Of a stretch of DNA of 64,000 bases, positions 50,701 to 62,152 are shown one piece after another (the stretch's first letter is position 1; each line of letters begins with the position of its first letter). Position numbers and translations under genes: made by a program. Location of the stretch: NCBI RefSeq assembly GCF_026914265.1, contig NC_069132.1, forward strand, positions 29,134,932 to 29,198,931, in the 5' to 3' direction. Below the pieces are notes generated by a model. That model worked only from the letters and a program-made list of their open reading frames with translations, had not been told where the DNA came from and did not search any database. The stretch comes from Mya arenaria. Lineage: Eukaryota > Mollusca > Bivalvia > Myida > Myidae.

Positions 50701-53700
50701 TGTGACTAGGTGTGAGTTTGGGTAACTGTGACTAGGTGTAAGTTGGGGTAACTGTGACTAGGTGTGAGTTGGGGTAACTGTGACTAGGTGTGAGTTGGGT
50801 AACTGTGACTAGGTGTAAGTTGGGGTAACTGTGAGTATGTGTAAGTTAGGGTAACTGTGACTAGGTGTTAGTTAGGGTAACTGTGACTAGTTGTGAGTTG
50901 GTATAGTATTGACCAGGTGTGAGTTGGTGTAGCCTTGATTAGGTGTGAGTCATGTAGCCTAGACTAGGTGTGAGTTGGTGTATCCTTGACCAGGTGTGAG
51001 TTGGTGTAGCCATGACCAGGTGTGAGTTGGTGTAGCCTTGACCAGGTGTGAGTTTGTGTAGCCTTGACCAGGTGTGAGTTGGTGTAGCCTTCACCAGGTG
51101 TGAGTTGGTGTATTTGTGACTAGGTGTGAGTTGATGTAGCCTAGACTAGGTGTGAGTTGGTGTAGCCTAGATTATGTGTGAGTTGGTGTAGCCTTCACCA
51201 GGTGTGAGTTGGTGTAGCCTTGACCAGGTCTTAGTTGGTGTAGCCTCGGCTAGGTATGAGTAGCTGTATTTGTGACTAGGTGTGAGTTGGTGTAGCCTAG
51301 ATTAGGTGTGAGTTAGTGCATCCATGAATTTGAGAGAGTTGGTGTAGCTGTGACCAGTTTTGTTCCTATCAACCAAGGGGTATAGTCACTTGCGCTTCAC
51401 AAGAGCACATTCTCATCGCCTCTCGAAACGACTCATTGTAGTTGTTTTCAATATTAAGCGGAAGGTGTTCAGTATTAAACAAATTATGCTCTTACAATTT
51501 TGACCTAAAATGGTGAAGGCTTTTTTGGAATTTTCACTTTCAGGCATATTTGATTTAATGGCAAGTCTGGTTTTAGTAGCTAATATTTTCATAGATTGCT
51601 GGAAGGCTTTTAGAGGGTTCTTCATTTGTGGTCCAATAAAGCGCTGGCACATGGCTCTTGCAAACCGTTACTCAGTAAACAAAAATCTTCTGCCCTTGTA
51701 AACATAGAAATAACCAGACCTTGGTGATTTCTAGTCAGGGCCTGGCTAAATAAATATTTCATTGAAACTAGATCCATCATCAAAAGGCCGAGGATGCTCA
51801 ATGTTTGAATTTTATGTCTTCCTTATTTTGTTTGATCACTTTCAATTTCATGCATTTAATTGACACTTAAGTAATTTGTGACTGCACTTGGCCTGCATGT
51901 TAATCTTTGGCCCAGGAATTCATATAATTTGTTACCCTTTTGAAGTTGTTTTCAATGGCATAGTTTATGAATGCCTATCATTTATACAGAACAATTTTGT
52001 AGACCTTTTGGAAAATTGTCTAGTTGAAAGAAAAGACCTTTGGCGATAAAATAATGATTTATGATACTCTTCATGTATACCATAATTTTGAGATAAGTAT
52101 TCTTGTATAATTCGGAAAATTATTTATTTTTTCTTTACAATTTGAATGCACACAGGCATAGAGGACAGACATGTCTGATTTTATTTTTCATCTTATGGTC
52201 GTGACTTACTAACTCATTACCAGGACTGTATTTTCTTTTTAAATAAAATGACCTTCACCTTGTAAGCTCCTATGCTAAACAATATTGGTTCATGGGGTGC
52301 TAGTGTATTGTCAAAGTGCCATCATCCTTCCTTTTGTATTCCTAATTATCATGTGTTTAGTTCTTTACTGTTCCAAATCTTGATAATCTTGATTTAAACA
52401 TCGTGACATACTTGATATTCCCTCCTTATAATCCTTATCGCTTATCAGCTTCATATAAAAAGGCCAAAGATTTAAAAAAAAAATCAAAATTTGTTTAATT
52501 AAAAATTGTTGCTGCAACTTTTTATGACTAATTGAGAATTAACGAACTTAGAAACACTATCGCATCACTGGAAAAGTATGACATTTTAATGGGCTAAAAC
52601 AGGGAATTCCTAAAATGAGCTCTAAACATGACAAGGTGTTTTTGGGTCTCACTAACAATCCCCACAACCCCTCCCCCCCCCCCCTCAAAACAAATAATAA
52701 TAAAAAAAATAAAAATAAAAAAAATTAATAAAAAAATGATAAATTAAAAAAATTGGCTTATGAATTTTAGTCTTATAGTTGCATATTTGTGTAATTTCTG
52801 GTACAATCCCTTATATAGCGTGAAATCAATGGTTTCATCCAAGAAAGGCAGTCATTTTTTTGTTAATGCAAGGTGTTTGATTAATCATGTAACAAGATGT
52901 GTGTTCCTAGTAACAGAATGAACATGTGTTATGGTAATGAACCAGCCCTTGGCCTTTTGATATGTTAAAATTTTAAGGTTATCAATGCTAGGAACAGCGT
53001 AGAACCATATACCTGCCAGACATGAGGTTTGTTTGGCCTTAATTGAATCTGTAATGGCCATCATAATTGTTCTTAATGGTTTTTGATAGAGATCTTCTGC
53101 TATAGGGTTCATTATACAGTCAACACCTAACCGGTAGTTTGGTCACATCTGATTATAAAATGCCAAAAATGAATGATGGTATTATGTGACTAACAATTAA
53201 TATGAGAATATTTTTTAGTGAACTTGCAATAAACATGTTATTCAGGGACAAAATTTAGGTACGTCCTTTTTTACTGCTAACAATATTTGTCTAGATATGT
53301 CGAGATAAACTGCGATCCTATTAATTAGAATAGGTCAATTGATTAATTTAATTATTCAATCAATGTGCACTGCTTCAATGCACTAGCATTATTTTTGTTG
53401 GCAAGAAATTAGTCCCATAGAATTATAAAACATTTTAAGATGTACCTTAAGTATTGAAGGGATGTAGAAACATGGTCTTACTATTAGGATTGGATGGATA
53501 GAATGTTTTGCATTATCTTTTGGCAAGCCCTGCCCTAGTTAAATTTGCTTCCAAGCTTCCTCAATTTACTGTAATGGAAGGGCTTGTTGAATTTGTTGCT
53601 TCAGCAATTATGGGGAAAATTGTTGGCCTATTTAATATTTTCTTCCAAAAGTCTTATTTCAATGACTGATACAGCAGGTAACTTCCTAAATAGTTTGGCT

Positions 53701-56700
53701 TTGTGACACACTGTTTGGGTCAAGGTGTACCTCTATTTTCAAATAATCAAATAGAGGTGAACCTCATCTAGATCTATATTTAGACCTACGCCTCTATTTC
53801 ATACCATCTACCTGTGTCTCTAAATATAAAGGTGCACCCCTATTTCTGCTCTTAAGTTTGATCCAAATGGTACGCCATATGGCTTTTGTGTCCATAATGT
53901 TACGATGCTAACAGAAAAGAATTAATCAAGGTACCTGATTACTGTTTCTTTCATAATTTCAGTAGTTGTATTATCAGATACACTGCAATTGCATAGAGGT
54001 TGCATATGTGATTATTTGTTTTATCTTGTGCCCCCAACATTCTAACTCCGTCACACACGTCACCTCTTTACAACCATAAAACACAGACAATCTGTTCACG
54101 AAATAGTTTTTTTCATGTAACGCGGAAATTGTCTCTATCTAAGGGTGATCTGTAGTTGTATGAACTAATTAATAATGTTTCTCTGACTATGGCAAATGTT
54201 CATGGTAACTGTTCTTGGGGATTTAGTACAGGATGTAATAAAAATAATGATGTTTTAAAAAATGTCAAAAATACCCACAGATTTCATCTCCTAAAACAAA
54301 CAGAGACAAGGTAACAACATCAAGATAAGCCACAAAAACATGTGGTAGGTTTATATTTAATTAACAGGGTCAATGGTCATAGGAATTGCGGCAGATTTCT
54401 AGTGAACCAAGGTAATTAGACAACTGGCTGAGACAGCTTAAATTCCCAGTGTATGTAAAGAATGTTCTCGGTTTGATAATAAAGGCACCTATCTTAAAGC
54501 TGCACTCCCACTGATTAACAGTTTTGGCATTTTTTTAAAAAGTTATCTCAGTATCAGCTTATTTTGGCATCAATTCTTTTCAATCGGTCATGTAAGGTAA
54601 CTGCACATAGAACAGCCTGCAATTGTTTGGAGAACTGCCGAAAATTTCATTTTTCTTAAACATTAGTAACGCCATTAAGCATCAATTTTCGGACTTAAAT
54701 ATGAGAAACTGTGATCTGATCTTTTGTCAGTAGTCTTATCTCCCTTGTTTCCACATATTATTGCAAAAATGGCTCATTCCAAGACGAAAAAAAGTTGTCA
54801 AAACAGGCCATCTGTGAGAGTGCAGCTTTAATAATGAAGTCAGTTTTTAGCTGGCATCATTCTGTAAGCACCCTAATTTAGGACGTAAATCTTCGAAGAA
54901 AATCATAAATTATTTTTAAACTTAAATGTAGTGCACATGCAAACAAATCACAATGCACATTATATATAAATTATGGGTCCTGCTACTTCGGCTGAAATGT
55001 TTCATGAGTTGTTTCCCTTGAACTTCTGTGAGAAAAGCATTGGCATGCCAATTTGTACACCAAATCTGCTAAAAGTTTCTGTTCACAGCATGTCGAGAGT
55101 AAACCTCTGACCAGTCCAAGGACAAAAGCTGTTAATGCCCAGTTATAAATGCTGTATTCGGTGTGACTGTGGCTACAGATGGCTTAAGCCTATTTAAGGG
55201 CTCAGTACTTGAGGGGGCGGGGCAGGCTATTATTGTTTGGAGATTTGGCTGGAGTCCTATTTTTCGCTTATTTGGCTAAGCCTTAGAACAAAGGGACAGT
55301 GGCTGTCCCTTATCCCTTTGAAGTCTCATTGTAAGGTCATTTTCTTGGAGATTTTCTATCCATTCTATCGAATTCTGTTTTGACTGTTTTTAAAAGGGTA
55401 GAAAATGTGGAAATATGATGTATAATTGGAACGCAGTTGTGGTCTCATAGGATTATTAATATTGAATTGATTCAAAGGACGATTTGCTATTTCCTTTTCG
55501 TGTATGTATATAGTATTTCTAAATATTACTGACTGGACTGCATTTTTTTTTTTAATTTATAAAAAGTATCAGAATTGTAACACTTCATAAAGATTAAATA
55601 GATTTTAAATTTCAGAATAAATCATACACTAATACATTTCAGAATAAATCGTGCACTAATAAAAACATTTTCATTACGATAAGAGTTATGTATCTTTAAC
55701 TTGAAAAGGCTGGATATATCTTATTTTATGTAATTACGTAAGATTTATATCTTTGCAATGAAAATGATCGGCACATTTAACTTCAAACAAAATATCCCAC
55801 CTGACTGTTACACCTGTTCTCATTTTTGATCACTTTGAAATAACAATTTGTAAAATGATATGAATATATTTTATAGATAAATCATTTTAAATTAACAGAT
55901 CGGTGGGGTAAGATATTTCAATACTTTTCATTTACTGCCAAGTTTGTTAACTGGCAAGATCTGAGTGATTTTGATCATAATACTTTGGAATCCATTTTGC
56001 ATCACCTTTGTTATAGGCAGTGGATTCGAGGTCAGTTATAGACAGTGGGCATTGAAGATAATTGCATTGAATGATAAGTAAATGCACAATTCAAATGTTA
56101 GTTGAAGAATCTATTTACAAAACATTGAACAAAAATATCTACCAGATGTGTCACCACTTCATGTATGTTTTTTTTGGTAAAAACCAGATTGAGTGCTGAA
56201 TATGTCAACTAGGTAATGGCATGAGACTTAATGAGAGGCCATGATACTTAATGAGAGGTCATGATACTTAATGAGAGGCCATGAGACTTACATGAGAGAC
56301 CGTGAGACTATATGAGAGGTCATGATACTTAATGAGAGACCATGAGACTTAATGAGAGGCCATGATACTTAATGAGAGGACATGATACTTAATGAGAGAG
56401 TATGAGACTTAATGAGAGGCCTTGAGACTTAATGAGAGGTCATGATACTTAATGAGAGGCCATGAGACTTAATGAGAGACCATGATACTTAATGAGAGGT
56501 CATGATACTTAATGAGAGACTATGAGACTTAATGAGAGGCCATGATACTTTATGAGAGGCCATGAGACTTTTAATGAGAGACTGTGAGACTTAATGAGAG
56601 GTCATGATACTTAATGAGAGACTATGAGACTTAATGAGAGGCCATGAGACTTAATGAGAGGTCATGATACTTAATGAGAGGCCATGATACTAAATGAGAG

Positions 56701-59700
56701 ACTATGAGACTTAATGAGAGGCCATGACACTTAATGAGAGGCCATGAGACTTAATGAGAGACCGTGAGACTTAATGATAGGCCATGAGACTTAATGAAAG
56801 ACCATGAGACTTAATAATAGGCCATGCGACTTAATGAGAGACTATGAGACTTAATGAGAGGCCATGAGACTTAATGAGAGGTCATGAGACTTAATGAAAG
56901 ACCATGATACTTAATGAGAGGCCATGATACTTAATGAGAGACTATGAGATTTAATAAGAGGCCATGATACTTAATGAGAGGCCATGATACTTAATGAGAG
57001 GCCATGAGACTTAATGAGAGACCGTGAGACTTAATGTGAGGTCATGAGACTTAATGAAAGACCATGAGACTTAATGATAGGCCATGAGACTTAATGAGAG
57101 ACTATGAGACTTAATGAGAGGTCATGAGACTTAATGAGAGACCATGAGACTTATTGAGAGGTCATGAGACTTAATGAAAGACAGACTTAATGAGATACTT
57201 TGAGACTTAATGATAGGTCATGATATTTAATGAGAGACTATGTGACTGAATGGGAAGCCATGATACTTAACGAGAGACTATGAGACTTAATGAGAGGCCA
57301 TGATACTTAATGAGAGGCCATGATACTATGATACTAAATGAGAGACTATGAGACTTAATGAGAGGCCATGCTACTTAATGAGAGGCCATACAACTTATTG
57401 AGAGGCGATGATACTTAATGTGAGGCCATGCTACTTAATGAGAGACTCTGATACTTAATGAGAGACTATGCAACATAATGAGAGGTCATGATATTTTATG
57501 AAAGGCCATGAGACTTAATGAGAGGCCATGATACTAAATGAGAGGCCATGCTACTTAATGAAAGCCCATAAGACTTAATGAGAGGCCATGAGACGTTATG
57601 AGAGGCCATGATACTTAATGAAAGGTCATGAGACTTAAAGAGGGGCCATGAGACTTAATGAGAGGCCATGAGAATTAATAAGAGGCCATGATACTTAATG
57701 AGAGGCAATGCTTCTTAATGAAAGGCCATGCGACTTAAAGAGAGGCCATGAGACTTAATGAGAGACCATGATACTTAATGAGAGGCCATGATACTTAATG
57801 AAAGGCCATGAGACTTAATGAGAGGCCATGATTCTTAGAGGCCATGATATCAATGAGAGGCCATGATACCTAATGAGAGGCCATGAGGCTATGAGAGCTA
57901 GGCCAAGATGATAAATGAGAGGTCATGATACTTAATTACAGACCATGGTACCTAATGATAGACCAAGATACTTACTGACCAAGATATTTAATGAGAGACC
58001 ATGAGACTTAATGAGAGACCATGGCACTTAATGAGAGGTCCGGGTCATGAGACTAACTGAGAGGCCATGAGACTATGAGAGACCAATGAGTGACTAATAG
58101 GCTAAAATAGGCCATAATTCAACCATGAACCATTAAATAATAATTTTATGTTCTGCAAACAAAATAGGGCAAAAATTCTCAAATACGGCACAGATGAAGG
58201 AAGTCGTTGCATAAAAGAACGCAGACAAGCTTGAAAAACAACGTAAAGTGAGGCTGACTTTATGATTAATGGTTGAAATATTAATTAATAAGTGAAAGTA
58301 ACACACCAGTTTAACACATGGTAGGCAAAGTGTGAAACAGTTTAAAAGCTTATCATTTTAATGTCCATTAACATTTGGCTTGGATGACATGTTATGAATA
58401 ATATTGTATGAAAAAAAATAAAGTTTTGTACAGAGATGATATGACTATGTTTTAATTGCTACCTTTTAGATAACGTTGATTTGGTTTTTAGTTGATGGTG
58501 TATCATAAAAAAATGCTATTAACATTGAAATTGTTGAAGTTTTATTTTTACTATCATAATGTTTTTGGAGTCTGTACTGTTAGTCTTATTTTAATGCTGT
58601 CAAAATATGGTTAACCATCTGACCGAAAAATGATTTCCTTTTTTATATATGAAATAAAATTTGACGAAGGTATATGTTTAATTACAGTACTCTCAAGCCT
58701 ACGTATGAAATTGACTACAGAAAAACTGAAAAGACATAGAATTGCGTCAAAGTGTGAAATTTGCGTGTCATCAAATTTGATAGTTTTTTTTGTTACAGTT
58801 TTTGTGATACCTGACCTGGAATCAAAGCATGGATGATGTTTCTGAAATTCGACCACAGATATGGATAGCTTTATTATAATTTTTCGTTAAATGGAAAGTT
58901 ACTCTGGGTTTATGGTTCATGCATTTGACAATGATGGGTCCATGACTTTGTGCTTTGAAATGGGCTTTAGATGAATTCTTTAAGTGCCTTTCTTTGAGTA
59001 TGACTTTGACATCTAGATGTTATGAAAGTATTGTTCTGAATGGATGTATTCGAAAAGGATTAGATACTGCAAAAGGTAAATGCTGCATATTTAAGTGTTT
59101 CCAAAGATTGACTTTAATGGTGCTGTCATAGTGTGCTAACAGCTAGATGAATAGATGTTTATCTCCTATCATAGTTTTAAGAGCTTTGGTAACAAATAGT
59201 CCGGATCTCATTAACTTTATTTTCTTGAAACTAATTTTCACAAAATCAGTGTTCCAACAGACTTAAATATCATTATTTTGCAGTTTGGGGGGTGAATGCG
59301 AAAAGGTAATCTAAGTGACATTAAATAAAGAAGAAGATAGAATCTTTTCGCTTTCACCCCTTAAATTTATTTACTGTTGTTGATCTTGAAACTTGGACAC
59401 GACCTTTTAATAATGAAGGTTAACTAGATTGACACTAAATCCTGAAAGCCATAGTCAACCAGTCAGCAGGCGTCCATTTTGTTTTCTGCACATGGTCAGG
59501 ACACGCGACGGCCGTATTTATCATGGTTGACCGTTGTCTATTGACACCCATCAGCTGCTGTATCGGCCGCTATTGTGTTACTTAAATCCTCGAAAAGCTG
59601 ATTAAACTTATGATAAACGTGAACTTGTAATATTGAGGGATTCTTTTTAAAAACATTTTTGGTCTTTTTTCTATTACAAAATCTCCTGATTGTTCATAAA

Positions 59701-62152
59701 TTGAAACTGCAAATCTTTTCATGGTCTATGCTTAAGATTTATCTTGCTATAAAGACAAATTTATTTCCAAACCCGATTGCTTTAATGTATGATAGCTAAT
59801 TTACTGTCTCCTGTGTATGTGTCTGAAAGGGCAGTTCATTTCCTTAAACCTTGACATATTAAAGACACTTTCCAGGGAAAAGCTCCGGTTTCTTAGAATA
59901 TGCTCTAAAACAATGAAATTACACTTACAGAGATAACAATGGGCTAGATATAGCTTCTTCTTTGATTAATTTCCCTATGGATAAAGCATGTTGCTCAAAG
60001 TTCTTAGAAGCTTGATATTGGATGAATTATGCTTCCAAATGATTAAGAGTTGATCAGGGTCATTCAGATGGGATATATATGTGTTTTTTATGCAAATAGC
60101 TATTTAATGCCCGCTTTATATTGATTATAGTCCTAACAGGAGATTTTAAGAACGATAATGACCAAGAAGTACATGATGTTTATTTAAGAAAAAAAATCAT
60201 AAGGCATTGGGAATTTGGTTAACAAAGGTTTAATGGGAGAGGCAACTGCCTGCTAAGAGGAAGCACATGTTCTTTAATAATCATCATAGTTATTTTTATA
60301 TCTAACGAACCTTAAAACATGTAGAACAATGGACCAACAGAAATTTTGGGACCCATGTACCCCATCATTCATTACCAGCGGGTGATCATATTTACATTTC
60401 CTGCTGCAAAATAAACACAACTTAGATTAGTTAATACACAATTTCTACCTTTTTTTGAGACACGTAACCATGCTGTCAGAAATTAAGAAATGTAAGTTTG
60501 GAAGCTTTTTTTGAACATTTGTCAAAAAACATACAAAATAATGTCATGATGGAGCCCTTTTTTCGTTTTTAAGTATTCTCAAGAAAATGATGCATTTATT
60601 TGTTTCCAAAGGTTGCCTGTAACGGCACATGTGCTCCCAGCCTTGTTTATAGGTGTCAATATTTAACCATAAAGGTCCTTTGGGTTCCAATCCCATTGTT
60701 ATGTTGTTTTTTTCCCTGCCCCTCCAAATTTGTTACTTGTAATAAAATGTGAGTGTTTTCTCAAGCATGATTCAAATTATCTGCTAACAGGAACAACTTT
60801 GGTGGGTAGTTGAGAGAATATTTTGTCATCTTATTTCTGTTATCACCATCAAGCTTAAATCATTTCTAAATAATAAAAGTAATTCTTGTTTGTTCCAGAT
60901 GGACATCGACAACAGAGCTGGATTCAGTGAATCTATCAGCGTCAAGTCTGCAGCAAACATGTTCGGGGGCCAAGCAGTCATCCGAAGAATCCCCACCCCA
61001 AGCTCCCAGAGACGGATCCCTAAACCAGCACCCCCTAAGCCCACACCCCCTAAAGTCCCTGCAAAACCTTTTCTGAAGAAACCTAATGCTGGCTTGAATG
61101 CTACTGGAGGTGATTCGTCTCTAGATACTGGTGAAGGAAATGCAGGTAACAAGGAGAGACCTAAGAGAGACCAACTAGATAAAGTTGAAAACAAAGAGAA
61201 TATGGCACATAATCTGAAGTGTGGTCAGAATGGTATTGATGAAGATGAGAAAGATTGGGACCCATTTGGTAGTGAATTTCAAGCAGGAAATGCTGGTATA
61301 AACAGTAATGGAAAAAATGTAAGCAAAAACATTGGTCAAGAACTTGATGGTGAAACTGACGATGATGTGTTGGATAAACCACTGAAAAGTTTGTCAGAAA
61401 TAAATGGTATAAGTGATGAGTGTGAGACTTATGACAATGTGGAGGAAACTGATAACATACCTAGCTATGAGCAGTTCATGTCTGGTGCTGGCAACTTCAT
61501 CGATGTTGATGAGGATGACAATGATTTGGATAATGTAGATATACCAGATACTGTCACAGATATGGAGCACTGTGAAAATGTGTTACCTCAGTCAGTCAAG
61601 AAACTAGCAAAAGAGTATGCTTGTATGGATTACACAGTCTTGGGTACTATCTCTCCTTTGAGTGAAAAATCAAGCAAAGGGGGTGACAAAAAGGAGGAGC
61701 TTTCATTTGTCCTTGGCCATCTAGTTAATGCCAGTTCTCCAAATGAAAATGTGCTTAAAAGGTGCCTTTCCCCTCAAGGTCAAAGAAAACCATTGTCACC
61801 AATGATGGGTACTGGTTCTTCCAAAAGAATAGCTGGTTACCATGGTTACAAAGCAAAACCAACTGCTGATGTCTTGCCAACCCATAGAAATCCAGGCCAA
61901 GCTCTGATATATGGGTATTCTCAAATGCCTCCCCTAAGTCAGGTTCAGTCTCTAAACCAAGGTCAAGGTCAAGGACTGAAAACTAACCTAAGGAGCACTT
62001 CTCAAGGTCAAGGTCATCCAGCTCAGATACAAGGTCAGAAGTCAAACCAGTTGGGCATTGTGTGTGAGGGCTGTAATAACTGCCTCCTGGATTTCAAGCG
62101 ACAGGCATTGAGACAGATGTATACTGAGAACTCAAATGCTCCCATTGCACTG
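44472..62152 (+). CDS. Unknown proline-rich acidic protein, first two coding exons
   Basis: Exon 44472-44705 follows TCATTCCAG; the ATG at 44490 gives MSEGRPPRSGIPLFKRRTPK, then a proline-rich stretch (PRPPPSPPIDIPG) and an acidic tail WEEDEDEEEE ending at a donor GAG|GTTTGT, phase 0. Exon 60899-62152 (acceptor TTGTTCCAG, donor CTG|GTAAGT) adds 418 codons in phase: MDIDNRAGFSESISVKSAAN, RRIPKPAPPKPTPPKVPAKP, several Asp/Glu-rich runs, a Gln/Gly-rich region (QGQGHPAQIQGQ) and near the end CEGCNNCLLDFKRQALRQMY, the only stretch that looks folded, with two close cysteine pairs. Mostly disordered; probably nuclear or cytoskeletal by composition only. I do not recognise the family. The gene continues beyond the right edge. 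Confidence 0.8.
44829..45040 (+). mobile_element. tRNA-derived SINE-like repeat
   Basis: Has AGACTGGTCTAGTGGTATAG and a second GATCTAGGGGTATATTTGTC with a B-box-like GTTTGATCCCCACC, so two tRNA-like A boxes and one B box. Probably a SINE in the large intron. Confidence 0.5.
45041..48930. other. Large intron, part 1; nothing recognised
   Basis: AT-rich intronic sequence without exons, SINEs or clear MITEs. Many short open frames are compatible with chance. Confidence 0.5.
48937..51345. repeat. 26-bp minisatellite, about 90 copies
   Basis: The plus-strand unit is close to GGTAACTGTGACTAGGTGTA then AGTTGG. Each unit holds CTAG|GTGTAAGT, a splice-donor-like string on the transcribed sense of the gene. 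From about 50900 the unit changes to GTGTGAGTTGGTGTAGCCTT and similar, a separate subfamily. Stops in most frames prevent long open frames. Confidence 0.95.
51346..54493. other. Large intron, part 2; nothing recognised
   Basis: AT-rich, with a C run near 52674 followed by an A-rich stretch, and a pair of short inverted CTCTATTT segments near 53730-53840. No exon was seen. Confidence 0.45.
54494..54831. mobile_element. MITE, TTAA-flanked family (copy 4)
   Basis: Starts TTAAAGCTGCACTCCCACTG and ends TGAGAGTGCAGCTTTAA; the interior keeps GATCTTTTGTCAGTAGTCTT, the segment also seen at 3534-3556. It is one of the two longest copies in the window. Confidence 0.8.
54832..56214. other. Large intron, part 3; nothing recognised
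   Basis: AT-rich intronic sequence without recognisable elements. Confidence 0.45.
56217..58090. repeat. 20-bp minisatellite, about 93 copies
   Basis: The unit is close to AATGAGAGGCCATGAGACTT, with two main variants (GGCCATGATACTT and GACTATGAGACTT) that alternate in longer patterns. Units decay after 57830. Stop codons TAA and TGA are frequent, so no open frame crosses it. Confidence 0.95.
58091..60898. other. Large intron, part 4; nothing recognised
   Basis: AT-rich intron up to the acceptor of the 1254-base exon. An overlapping pair of short open frames at 58611-58856 has no support. Confidence 0.5.
60899..62152 (+). CDS. Plus-strand gene, large exon
   Basis: 1254 bases, 418 codons, phase 0 at both ends. 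Low-complexity segments: Pro/Lys (about residues 25-60), Asn/Asp/Glu runs in the middle, Ser-Pro sites such as RCLSPQGQRKPLSPM that could be phosphorylated, and a Gln/Gly stretch. It ends CEGCNNCLLDFKRQALRQMY and TENSNAPIAL. Composition is clearly different from the flanking introns, which makes the exon itself secure although its family is not known. Confidence 0.88.
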
